Assembly: GCA_016929735.1 (NCBI GenBank)
Contig: JAFGID010000018.1
Coordinates: forward strand, 1-17,264
Direction of reading: 5' to 3'
Length of the DNA stretch: 17,264 bases
DNA from: Ignavibacteriales bacterium
GTDB lineage: Bacteria; Bacteroidota; Ignavibacteria; Ignavibacteriales; Melioribacteraceae
The translations under genes were made by a program, and so were the position numbers. The first letter of the stretch is position 1. Each line of letters begins with the position of its first letter. This document shows, one piece after another, positions 6,744 to 14,055 of this stretch. The notes under the pieces are model-generated. The model was not told where the DNA came from, made no database searches, and saw only the letters and a program-made list of their open reading frames with translations.

Positions 6744-8087
6744 TTATAGTATTTCATTCAAAATAATTAGTACTTCTATTTCATCAATTGTAACAGGTTT
6801 TTCTTTGTCATCAATTTCGACTACTATAAAATACCCGTTTTTTATATTATTTCTTTTTAATGCATCAATAATTTTTACTTGTTCACTTGATAATAAACCT
6901 CCATCGTCGTCCCATATTTCTCTTGCTGTCAAGCATCCAAGCGAAGGTGTATTAGGATAATAAATTTCATCCCTATAATATTCGGAATCTATCGTTGTTC
7001 CATGTGCTAATATTTCATTTCGACCCGCTTTTCCTGCATAATATGCTTCGTAGAACGGATGATAGCCATACCAACTTGTAGGTAATAAAGTATTATATTT
7101 TTCTATTGACCATTCTTCGTCTGTAAATTCCTTATTATGAAAAAATTCGGAAACGCTCACTTCATACGGCAGAGTTAATAAAAGTGCTTCCGTAGGACCG
7201 ATAAAAATATTTTCTGAATTATAAATTTCTTGAAAAGAAAATATCCCCTGTGGTGTGTTTCCATTAGTTATATATCCCGGTAAGTTACTTAATGATAAAG
7301 CAAGTTGAGGAATGAAAAATAAATTATCACCTTCACTTAACAAGAATGTACCATCTGGTTTTCTTATAATTGCGATACCTTCGTAATTTCTATTCATTCT
7401 TTGAAAGGAAAATATGACAGGCTTATTGTAAAAATTATGTTTTAATAAATCAACCATATCGGGACGGCATTTAATTTCTTTTTGTCGGGTAACTAAAAAG
7501 TCATTGAGCAACATATAAAGAATTGGATTCTCTTTATAGTTTGAAAAATTATTTATAATTAATTGAACAATTTTATTTTTTGTTTCTATATTATTGTCGG
7601 CTCTTGCAATATACAAAGATGCCATAGCAAATATTTTATCATTGTCGGTTGTTTTAATTACTTCCCAACATTGAGCAACAAATTCATCTTCAAAAATTGC
7701 ATAAACAGACTCCAGAAATGCTCTTTGAAATGAAATAGAATAACTATCAATATTTTCAAATATTTTTTTAAAACAATTTTTGACATCATCATTTTTATAA
7801 CGAATAAAATTAATAGCCCAAAATATTTCTTCCCATTCTTTCACAGTCTCTGAATTTAATTCTTTTTTGATTGTTGAATTGATCTTTTCTATTAAATCAT
7901 TTTTAAATTTAATCCTATTTTCGTTAATTGTATTTTCAGAAAAAACTTTACCACTTCCACTACAATTAATTAAATATATAATTAATACCATTATCAATAA
8001 TATTATAATCAAATTGATTTCACTTCTTACCGTGCAATTTTGATCTTTAACGTCTGACCTTTGACCTTTGACTTTTAACTTACTCAT
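6744..8087 (-). CDS. Lipoprotein-like L,D-transpeptidase (YkuD-type) family protein
   Basis: The 447-residue protein has one N-terminal hydrophobic segment (about 25-41) ending LINC-S, a loose lipobox with Cys42. A helical region of about 60-210 has no recognised domain. The C-terminal domain (about 225-430) has NGNTPQGIFSF (275-285), like the 'TPtGxF' strand of YkuD enzymes. LAHGTT (His362) and PSLGCLTA (Ser382, Gly384, Cys385) match the HG...[ST]xGC catalytic signature. This family cross-links or modifies peptidoglycan peptides in the periplasm with Cys as nucleophile. The spacing and the LT after Cys are somewhat atypical, so a divergent member is likely. The start overlaps the upstream stop (ATGA, 8084-8087), which supports Met1. 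Residues 3-16 are encoded by a 7-bp repeat array, an odd charged leader before the membrane segment. Confidence 0.65.
   Translation of the reverse strand: MSKLKVKGQRSDVKDQNCTVRSEINLIIILLIMVLIIYLINCSGSGKVFSENTINENRIKFKNDLIEKINSTIKKELNSETVKEWEEIFWAINFIRYKNDDVKNCFKKIFENIDSYSISFQRAFLESVYAIFEDEFVAQCWEVIKTTDNDKIFAMASLYIARADNNIETKNKIVQLIINNFSNYKENPILYMLLNDFLVTRQKEIKCRPDMVDLLKHNFYNKPVIFSFQRMNRNYEGIAIIRKPDGTFLLSEGDNLFFIPQLALSLSNLPGYITNGNTPQGIFSFQEIYNSENIFIGPTEALLLTLPYEVSVSEFFHNKEFTDEEWSIEKYNTLLPTSWYGYHPFYEAYYAGKAGRNEILAHGTTIDSEYYRDEIYYPNTPSLGCLTAREIWDDDGGLLSSEQVKIIDALKRNNIKNGYFIVVEIDDKEKPVTIDEIEVLIILNEIL
8039..8080. repeat. Heptanucleotide tandem array, six GGTCAAA-type units, inside a CDS start
   Basis: Read on the minus strand the units are AGTTAAA, AGTCAAA, GGTCAAA, GGTCAGA, CGTTAAA and GATCAAA: six in a row with no gap. 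They encode residues 3-16 (KLKVKGQRSDVKDQ) of the L,D-transpeptidase-like protein. Because 7 is not a multiple of 3, the units are read in shifting frames and the peptide shows no simple repeat. Confidence 0.75.
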
Positions 8088-8881
8088 ACTAAAAATTTCT
8101 CCCTCCTTGAATCACATGCCAAACAACTCCCCATTGGACAAAGTAATTCTTCTGAATTATCTTTGAAATATTTGATTCCTTCTTCATAAATTTGTTTAGC
8201 GTTAAAGTAATAATAATTCATATTTTTTTCAGAATTATTTTTTATAATATTTTTTTCAATTAAATACTTTTCAAAATTCACAAAAGATTTTGCACAGCCA
8301 GGGACTTCAATTAAGTTTTGTTCTCCATAAACAGATACACCAATTTTCAACACACCCAAATAATCCCAAGGTGAATAATTGCTCCACGGAACAGGTGCTT
8401 TTAATTCAACATAATGACCAAGAGTAAATGAAGTAAAATCTACACCAAGCATTAGGATATAAGAATTTTCTCGCTCAACCAACCATTCCATTATGCTCCC
8501 CTTGCCAAGCGGACTTGTCGGAGAATTAATTTCATCAAAATATTTCGTTACATTTCCCCACAAAGCAAAGGAATGTGTTGGTGATGAAGTCCTTTTTACA
8601 TCGGAATATTTTCTAAATGCTTCTGTTATTGCTCCTGTTTTTGATTTTGAATTTAATCGATTAAAAATTTCATTTGAGCCATCTAATCTTTTAAAGCAAT
8701 AGGTAAATGTAGGCATAATTAAAGAACCTTTTTCAGTAAGCACATCCTGAATTGAACCAATAATTCTATCCATTGAAATATTCGGGAATGCAGAACGAAT
8801 TTTTAAATAACTTGAATGCACTAAAACATTTGCATTTCCTTTTAATCCGATTTCAATTAAAAATTCTTTAAATGTCATCAT
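8084..8881 (-). CDS. AAC(3)-family N-acetyltransferase homologue
   Basis: The 265-residue protein follows the aminoglycoside N3-acetyltransferase fold family (Pfam Antibiotic_NAT, PF02522) throughout. It has VLVHSSYLKIR (19-29), LIMPTFTYCF (54-63), RTSSPTHSFALWG (97-109), SPLGKGSIMEWL (123-134) and LGVDFTSFTLGHYVE (145-159), which holds the conserved HxxE (His156, Glu159). These enzymes move an acetyl or acyl group from CoA to an amine. Many chromosomal members lie in cell-surface or secondary-metabolite loci and give no drug resistance. Context here (an L,D-transpeptidase overlapped by 4 bp, an SGNH hydrolase 52 bp upstream) favours a cell-envelope sugar or peptide as acceptor. The C-terminus ends in a Cys-containing tail (LLCPMGSCLACDSRR). 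Two Met codons open the frame (8881 and 8878) after an A-rich stretch; either could be used. Confidence 0.85.
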   Translation of the reverse strand: MMTFKEFLIEIGLKGNANVLVHSSYLKIRSAFPNISMDRIIGSIQDVLTEKGSLIMPTFTYCFKRLDGSNEIFNRLNSKSKTGAITEAFRKYSDVKRTSSPTHSFALWGNVTKYFDEINSPTSPLGKGSIMEWLVERENSYILMLGVDFTSFTLGHYVELKAPVPWSNYSPWDYLGVLKIGVSVYGEQNLIEVPGCAKSFVNFEKYLIEKNIIKNNSEKNMNYYYFNAKQIYEEGIKYFKDNSEELLCPMGSCLACDSRREKFLV

Positions 8882-8933
8882 TTTTTTTCAAGCATTGTTC
8901 GCAAAGGTGTATCTGAGAAGTCAAATAATATTT

Positions 8934-9461
8934 CTAAATAAATTGTTTCATAAATTCATCAAATAATGCAGCCCATTGTCTATATGCTAACTTTCTGAGA
9001 TGTAATCCATCAAGAGAGTATTCTTCCTTTAATTCACCACTATCGGTAAGGAAGTGCGGATGCAAATTTAAATACATTAAATCGTTTTGTTGTGCTAATT
9101 CATAAATTTTTTCATTTAGTCTGTCTATTCGCTTATTCGGACGAGGTTCGTTTTTCAATGTTGGAAAAATAGATGTTAAAATAATTTCAGACTTCGATTG
9201 CTTTTCTTGTAAATTATAAATAATTTTTTGAATGTTTATAATAATCTCTTCATCGGTTTTCCCTTGTGCAATATCATTTGTTCCAATAGATAAAAAGATG
9301 AAATCAAATAAATTTTGCGAGATAAAATTAGCATCCAAAAAATTGATTATATCATTGGTATTATATCCGGACACACCTTTGTTAGTAATATCATATTTTG
9401 AAAGCAATCTTTTAGTATTAAAACCCTCTGTAATTGAATCACCAAGAAATAATATTTTCAT
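8934..9461 (-). CDS. SGNH/GDSL-family hydrolase (esterase/lipase-like)
   Basis: The 175-residue protein shows the SGNH blocks: MKILFLGDSITEG (catalytic Ser9), Gly33 in GVSGYNT, LSIGTNDIA (58-65; Asn62) and DGLHLRKLAY (151-160; Asp151/His154). Family members hydrolyse esters such as O-acetyl groups on sugars, lysophospholipids or thioesters. I chose the ATG at 9461 because the core strand starts there; a TTG at 9470 would add three residues. There is no signal peptide, so it is probably cytoplasmic. It is the first gene of a minus-strand run with the AAC(3)-like and L,D-transpeptidase genes and is divergent from ftsX. The substrate is unknown; removal of acyl groups from a glycan precursor is an inference from context. 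Confidence 0.88.
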   Translation of the reverse strand: MKILFLGDSITEGFNTKRLLSKYDITNKGVSGYNTNDIINFLDANFISQNLFDFIFLSIGTNDIAQGKTDEEIIINIQKIIYNLQEKQSKSEIILTSIFPTLKNEPRPNKRIDRLNEKIYELAQQNDLMYLNLHPHFLTDSGELKEEYSLDGLHLRKLAYRQWAALFDEFMKQFI

Positions 9462-9538
9462 ATATTGCAATGTAATTTTATTTTTGAATGTGAAATTATA
9501 AAAAATATTTCAATTTTTTAAAGAAAAATTAGATTTTA
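9462..9538. promoter_or_regulatory. Divergent promoter region between the SGNH hydrolase gene and ftsX
   Basis: This AT-rich gap of 77 bp is the only intergenic space between two oppositely transcribed runs, so it should hold promoters for both. I could not assign -33/-7 elements with confidence. Neither start has a strong Shine-Dalgarno match, common in Bacteroidota-type genomes. Confidence 0.45.
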
Positions 9539-10408
9539 ATGATTGGTTTTTACTTATCTGAAGCATTAAGAGCCTTTAAGAAAGCAAAGTTATCTACTTT
9601 TATAACGATTATTACAACGATGATTGCTATCATTTTTACGCTTTCTTCTTTGCTTTTATTAGTACTATCTGAAAATCTTGACAAAGAGATAAAAGATAAA
9701 ATTGAAATAAATGCATTTCTTGAAAACGACTTGTCTTCTAAGAAAGTATCAGAAATAAAAGATGAAATACTAAAAAATGATTTTATTAAAACCGTAACAT
9801 TTATTTCTAAAGAAGAAGCAGAAAAAAAATTTATTGAAGATACAGGTGAAGATTTTAAAAAAATTCTTGATTTTAACCCTCTTCCAGCTTCTTATAAAAT
9901 AAAACTTGATGCTGATAAAATTGTCGATAAAAAAATAGATGTTTTGTTAGAACCGATTAGCAAAATAGAAGGAATAGAAGAAATAGTTTATGATTATGAT
10001 TTTGCCTTGGAACTTCTAAATCTCATTAAATCTGCTAAAAATATAATTTATATTATATCGATAATCTTGGTGATACTGTCTATTTATTTGGTTTACTCGA
10101 CTAATAGACTGGTAATGCATTCAAAGATTGAGCAATATGAAACGATGAAATTTGTCGGAGCAAAATTATCAACTCTTAAAATACCTATCTTCATTCAGGG
10201 AGTGATTATTGGTTTACTTGCTTCGTTGTTTTGTATTGGTTTATTCTTAGGGATAATTTATCTTTTAAGTACCTTTAAAATTTATTTTGTGTATGATACA
10301 AATTTTTATTTAATCACAGGAGTAATATTTATTATCGGAATTATCTTTGGAATTATTGGTAGTTTCCTTTCTTCATTAAAAATTTCATTAAAAATTGAAA
10401 GGTTTTGA
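9539..10408 (+). CDS. ftsX: Cell division ABC-transporter-type permease FtsX
   Basis: The 289-residue protein has the FtsX layout. It begins with a short cytoplasmic start (MIGFYLSEALRAFKKAKLST) and a first membrane helix (about 20-43). An extracytoplasmic domain follows (about 44-165, with the TVTFISKEEAEKKF strand typical of FtsX). Three more helices lie at about 167-187, 213-247 and 255-280, and the sequence YETMKFVGA after helix 2 is the FtsX coupling loop. FtsX works with the ATPase FtsE to activate peptidoglycan hydrolases at the division site. No ftsE is present in the window, so FtsE must be encoded elsewhere. It heads the plus-strand run; the next gene starts 37 bp downstream. It has no C-terminal extension and is of usual length for the non-proteobacterial type. 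Confidence 0.92.
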   Translation: MIGFYLSEALRAFKKAKLSTFITIITTMIAIIFTLSSLLLLVLSENLDKEIKDKIEINAFLENDLSSKKVSEIKDEILKNDFIKTVTFISKEEAEKKFIEDTGEDFKKILDFNPLPASYKIKLDADKIVDKKIDVLLEPISKIEGIEEIVYDYDFALELLNLIKSAKNIIYIISIILVILSIYLVYSTNRLVMHSKIEQYETMKFVGAKLSTLKIPIFIQGVIIGLLASLFCIGLFLGIIYLLSTFKIYFVYDTNFYLITGVIFIIGIIFGIIGSFLSSLKISLKIERF

Positions 10409-10434
10409 TTTCCATACTTAATAAAATAATTTTT

Positions 10435-10438
10435 GGAG
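10435..10438 (+). promoter_or_regulatory. Shine-Dalgarno GGAG that selects a TTG start
   Basis: The GGAG lies 7 nt before a TTG at 10446. No ATG occurs in frame near the N-terminal membrane helix, which begins within the first 16 codons, so this site supports TTG as the real start of the chain-length gene. Confidence 0.6.
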
Positions 10439-10445
10439 AATAAAT

Positions 10446-11585
10446 TTGACTTTACATGAAATTATTCATGTGATATTTTTTCACTTAAAAAAAATTATCA
10501 TTTTTACTTTTATCTCTACTTTAATAATTTTTTGCATTTTATTCTTTATTTATCCGATCACATATTCATCACAAGTTTCACTATTACCCCCTGAAGAAAG
10601 CACATATGGTGGCTTGGATGGAATACTAAATAATCAAGATTTAGTTAATATTCTTGATTTTGGACAAACAGTTGACAACTCACAATTATTTGCAGAAATT
10701 TTAAAAAGCAGAACAGCCAGTCAACAGGTTGTTGAGAAATTAAATTTAATAAATTTTTTTAAAGTAGATAATTTACAAGAAGCCACAGAAAAATTACAAG
10801 ACATTATAAATGTCAAAGTAACCAAAGAGCGCCTTATAGTATTGGAGGTATATTTATCAACGTCACTATTTTCAAGATTTTCTGATGAAAAGGATTCGGT
10901 AAGAATTTTATCTGCTAAAGTTGCGAATTCATTTGTTGAAGTACTTGACAAGATAAACCGTGAGAAAATGAATCTAAAAGCAAAAAGAACACGTGAATTT
11001 ATTGAGCAACAGTTAGCTGAGACCAAATTAAAATCGGATGATGCAGAGACTCAACTAAAAATTTTCAAAGAAAAGAATAAAGCAATTTCGCTTCCTGAGC
11101 AGGTAAGAGCAACAATTGATAATGCGGCAAAAATTAAAAGTGAAATAATTTTTACTGAAATCGAATTAAAAACCCTTCAAACAAATTTTGACACCGAGAC
11201 ACAACAGGTCAAAACACTTAGAACAAAACTTGATGCACTCAATAAAAAATATTATGATATGGAAAGAGGGCTTGATAAGGACTATTTCCCTGGATTTACT
11301 AATCTTCCAGAACTAACAATGCAATTAGCAATCTTGAACAGAGAATTTCATATACAGAACGAACTCTATCTTTTGCTAAAAAAACAATATTACCAAGAAA
11401 TGATAAAAGAAAATAAAGATTTTCCTACGATTGAAGTTTTAGATGAAGCAATTCCACCTTTAAAAGCAAATAGCCCACGACTTGTTTTTCATACAATAAT
11501 TGGTGCAATTTTTTCATTCTTGATAATTTCAACCATAATTTTAATTTCAGAAAGTTACAGAAAAAAAATAAAGGATATAATATGA
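10446..11585 (+). CDS. Wzz/GumC-type polysaccharide co-polymerase (chain-length determinant)
   Basis: The 379-residue protein has the classic two-helix topology: an N-terminal helix (16-37), a long periplasmic region with a probable coiled coil (about 170-295) and a C-terminal helix (347-368). Just before the second helix is the GNVR-type stretch with AILNREFHIQNELYLLLKKQ and the Pro-rich AIPPLKANSPRL, diagnostic of this family (Wzz PF02706 / GNVR PF13807). It sets chain length or assists export of a polymer across the inner membrane. No Walker motifs or Tyr-rich tail follow, so it is not fused to a BY-kinase. The start is TTG (see the SD site). Its stop overlaps the next start by ATGA (11582-11585). 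Confidence 0.85.
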   Translation: MTLHEIIHVIFFHLKKIIIFTFISTLIIFCILFFIYPITYSSQVSLLPPEESTYGGLDGILNNQDLVNILDFGQTVDNSQLFAEILKSRTASQQVVEKLNLINFFKVDNLQEATEKLQDIINVKVTKERLIVLEVYLSTSLFSRFSDEKDSVRILSAKVANSFVEVLDKINREKMNLKAKRTREFIEQQLAETKLKSDDAETQLKIFKEKNKAISLPEQVRATIDNAAKIKSEIIFTEIELKTLQTNFDTETQQVKTLRTKLDALNKKYYDMERGLDKDYFPGFTNLPELTMQLAILNREFHIQNELYLLLKKQYYQEMIKENKDFPTIEVLDEAIPPLKANSPRLVFHTIIGAIFSFLIISTIILISESYRKKIKDII

Positions 11586-12529
11586 AAAAAATAGCAGTAG
11601 TAACAGGTGGTGCTGGATTTTTAGGCTCTCACCTATGTGATAAGTTAATAAAAGAGGATATAAAAGTAATTTGTATTGACAATTTACTAACAGGTAACAT
11701 AATAAATATTGAACATTTATTTGGAAATGAGAATTTTCAATTTATAAAACATGATGTAACAAATTTTATTCATGTACCCGGCAAAGTTGATTACGTACTT
11801 CATTTTGCTTCTCCTGCTAGTCCTATTGATTACCTTCTCTTACCAATTCAAACTCTTAAAGTCGGTTCACTAGGAACTCACAAAGTACTTGGTTTGGCTA
11901 AGGAAAAAAATGCAACTTTTCTTCTAGCTTCAACATCTGAAATTTATGGAGATCCAGAAATTCACCCGCAAAATGAAAACTACTGGGGAAATGTAAATCC
12001 AATCGGACCTCGAGGAGTTTATGATGAAGCGAAAAGATTTGCTGAAGCACTAACAATGGCTTATCACAGATATCATAAAGTAGATACACGTCTCGTCAGA
12101 ATTTTTAATACGTATGGTCCGAGAATGCGATTGAACGATGGTAGAGCACTTCCAACATTTATTAATCAAGCACTTCATAATGAAGAGATTACTGTATTTG
12201 GAGATGGACAACAAACAAGAAGCTTCTGTTTTGTTGATGATGAGATTGATGGAATTTTTAAATTACTCGTTTCAGATATCACTGACCCGGTAAATATTGG
12301 TAATCCTGATGAAATTACTATTTTGGAATTTGCTAAAGAAGTAATTGAATTAACAGGTTCAAAAAGTAAGATAATCTACAAAAAGCTCCCGATAGATGAC
12401 CCGAAAGTAAGGCAACCAGACATTACAAAAGCAAAGACAGTATTGAATTGGACACCTAAACTTAATCGACGAGAAGGACTAAAGAGAACAATTGAATACT
12501 TTAAAAATTTAATTGCTAATCATAAATGA
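11582..12529 (+). CDS. UDP-glucuronate decarboxylase (UDP-xylose synthase)
   Basis: The 315-residue extended SDR enzyme converts UDP-glucuronate to UDP-xylose with bound NAD. Visible motifs are the Rossmann loop GGAGFLGSHL (9-18), HFASPASPIDY (74-84), STSEIYGDPEIHP (117-129) and the YDEAK catalytic pair (Tyr147/Lys151). RIFNTYGPRM and the NDGRALPTFI substrate loop follow. The combination of STSE.YGDPE.HPQ, NPIGPR and YDE.K is specific for UXS rather than GalE or RmlB enzymes, including Glu120. It supplies a pentose donor for the glycosyltransferases downstream. Overlaps of 4 bp at both ends (ATGA) imply translational coupling in the operon. A UDP-glucose dehydrogenase making the substrate must be elsewhere. 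Confidence 0.93.
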   Translation: MKKIAVVTGGAGFLGSHLCDKLIKEDIKVICIDNLLTGNIINIEHLFGNENFQFIKHDVTNFIHVPGKVDYVLHFASPASPIDYLLLPIQTLKVGSLGTHKVLGLAKEKNATFLLASTSEIYGDPEIHPQNENYWGNVNPIGPRGVYDEAKRFAEALTMAYHRYHKVDTRLVRIFNTYGPRMRLNDGRALPTFINQALHNEEITVFGDGQQTRSFCFVDDEIDGIFKLLVSDITDPVNIGNPDEITILEFAKEVIELTGSKSKIIYKKLPIDDPKVRQPDITKAKTVLNWTPKLNRREGLKRTIEYFKNLIANHK

Positions 12530-14055
12530 TTAAAAAAATTACTTCTACAATTACAGGAACTTCAATATTTATTTCTATTCTTCTTATTAGTAGTAGAGGC
12601 ATTGGTATAGTAAGAGAAATTATTTATGCAAAGCAATTCGGTTTAACACAGCAATTTGATATTTTTCTCGTAGCAACAGTAATCCCTGGAATAATAAATA
12701 ATATTTTCTTCTATTTTGCTCAAAATTATTTTATCCCAATTTATCATAAGATCCCCTCTGACAATAACAAAATTCAGAACATATTTTTACGTAAAAGTTT
12801 CTGGATTTTTATATCCTTTGGAATAATTCTTCTAATAATTTTATTTTTACTAAGGGATATTATTCTTGAAAATTATTTGTGGAATGCAGGATCAGATATA
12901 AAAAATACTTCGACAGAAATATTTTTGATTTTTTCTATAACGATTCCAATCTGTGCTGCATATTCAATTCTTTCAGCATACCTTCAAGCTAAACTAGACT
13001 TTGCTAACCCGGCTATTGCACAATTATTACTTAATATATTGATTATACTTTCTGTACTTTTCTTAAGTAATGTTTATGGTATCTATGCAATTCCTATCGG
13101 ATATATCGCAGGTTATTCTATACAACTTATATACATTTATTTACATTCGAAATTGAAATTTAACATTAAATTGTTTCGATTTGATTTTTTGAAAAAACTT
13201 AACCTTCCGATTAAGGAAGCATTTATCTTTATCCTGCTTATCGAAATAATATCTTCTCTACATTTATTAGTAGATAGATACTTTGTTAATTATATTGATA
13301 CCGGAGGCATATCCGCACTAAACTATTCAACAAATCTTTTTCAAACCCCGATAAGTATTTTTTCTTATGCTATTTCTATTAGTATTTTTCCATTTATATC
13401 ACAGCAATTCAACAAACTGCAATTTGATGAACTGGGAAATATGTTTAAGAAAGCGCTAAAAGCAATTATAATTATTTTTGTTGGATTAACTTTTATTTAT
13501 TTATTTTGGGGCGACACAATAATCAAAATCCTCTTTTTGAGAGGTGCTTTTACATATAAAGATACAATTGCGACTTATAATATTTTAAAAATGCATTCAA
13601 TCGGAATTGTTTTTTTTGCAGCTTATGGAATTATAAATCGAGTAATTTATAGCATTGATTTAAGAAAACAATTATTCATAATAACAAGCTTAGTTTTAAT
13701 AATTAAGATTATCTTAAACTTTCTTTTTGTTGCGGAGTTGAAACAAGATGGGCTTGCATTATCAACCTCGATTTCAATGATTGTTTTATTTATCACATCA
13801 TTTTATTTTGTTATAAAAAAAATAAAATTAAAAAACATCTCCGAATTAATCGGATATACTTTTATCATAATATTAAATTCTCTCTTAACTATCATACTAA
13901 TATATCTATTTATGATCCTTATTAAATTAAATTCCGAATATGATATCTATGGTCTTATACTATTCCCAATAATATTTATTTTGAACAGTAGATTTATTAA
14001 AATTGAAGAGATTAGTATTATATCGAAAGCTTTACTGAAAATTATAAAAAAATAA
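12526..14055 (+). CDS. MurJ/MviN-like lipid-linked oligosaccharide flippase (MOP superfamily)
   Basis: The 509-residue protein has about 13-14 hydrophobic helices. Its N-terminus matches the MviN/MurJ pattern: SSRGIGIVREIIYAKQFG (22-39) and then FDIFLVATVIPG (44-55). Against E. coli MurJ as I recall it, Arg18, Arg24 and Asp39 are conserved (here Arg24, Arg30, Asp45). The positions of essential Arg52 and Arg270 read Asn58 and Asn270 (in GIINNIFF and LNYSTNLF). It lies inside a glycan operon between UXS and two glycosyltransferases, so it probably flips the undecaprenyl-linked repeat unit for this polymer rather than lipid II. Start and stop overlap neighbouring genes (ATGA at 12526; TAATG at 14053-14057). 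Confidence 0.8.
   Translation: MIKKITSTITGTSIFISILLISSRGIGIVREIIYAKQFGLTQQFDIFLVATVIPGIINNIFFYFAQNYFIPIYHKIPSDNNKIQNIFLRKSFWIFISFGIILLIILFLLRDIILENYLWNAGSDIKNTSTEIFLIFSITIPICAAYSILSAYLQAKLDFANPAIAQLLLNILIILSVLFLSNVYGIYAIPIGYIAGYSIQLIYIYLHSKLKFNIKLFRFDFLKKLNLPIKEAFIFILLIEIISSLHLLVDRYFVNYIDTGGISALNYSTNLFQTPISIFSYAISISIFPFISQQFNKLQFDELGNMFKKALKAIIIIFVGLTFIYLFWGDTIIKILFLRGAFTYKDTIATYNILKMHSIGIVFFAAYGIINRVIYSIDLRKQLFIITSLVLIIKIILNFLFVAELKQDGLALSTSISMIVLFITSFYFVIKKIKLKNISELIGYTFIIILNSLLTIILIYLFMILIKLNSEYDIYGLILFPIIFILNSRFIKIEEISIISKALLKIIKK

Noticed and set aside
8084..8881. Acquired aminoglycoside resistance gene
   Set aside because: The base composition matches its neighbours, there are no mobile-element or integron signals, and it is embedded in an envelope-type gene run; family membership alone does not imply resistance.
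9461..9470. TTG at 9470 as start of the SGNH hydrolase
   Set aside because: It adds only three residues before the conserved MKILFLGDS and has no Shine-Dalgarno; ATG at 9461 fits the family better.
9462..9538. Specific Bacteroidota promoter boxes (TTTG / TAnnTTTG)
   Set aside because: Several AT-rich near matches exist but none has the right spacing for a confident call.
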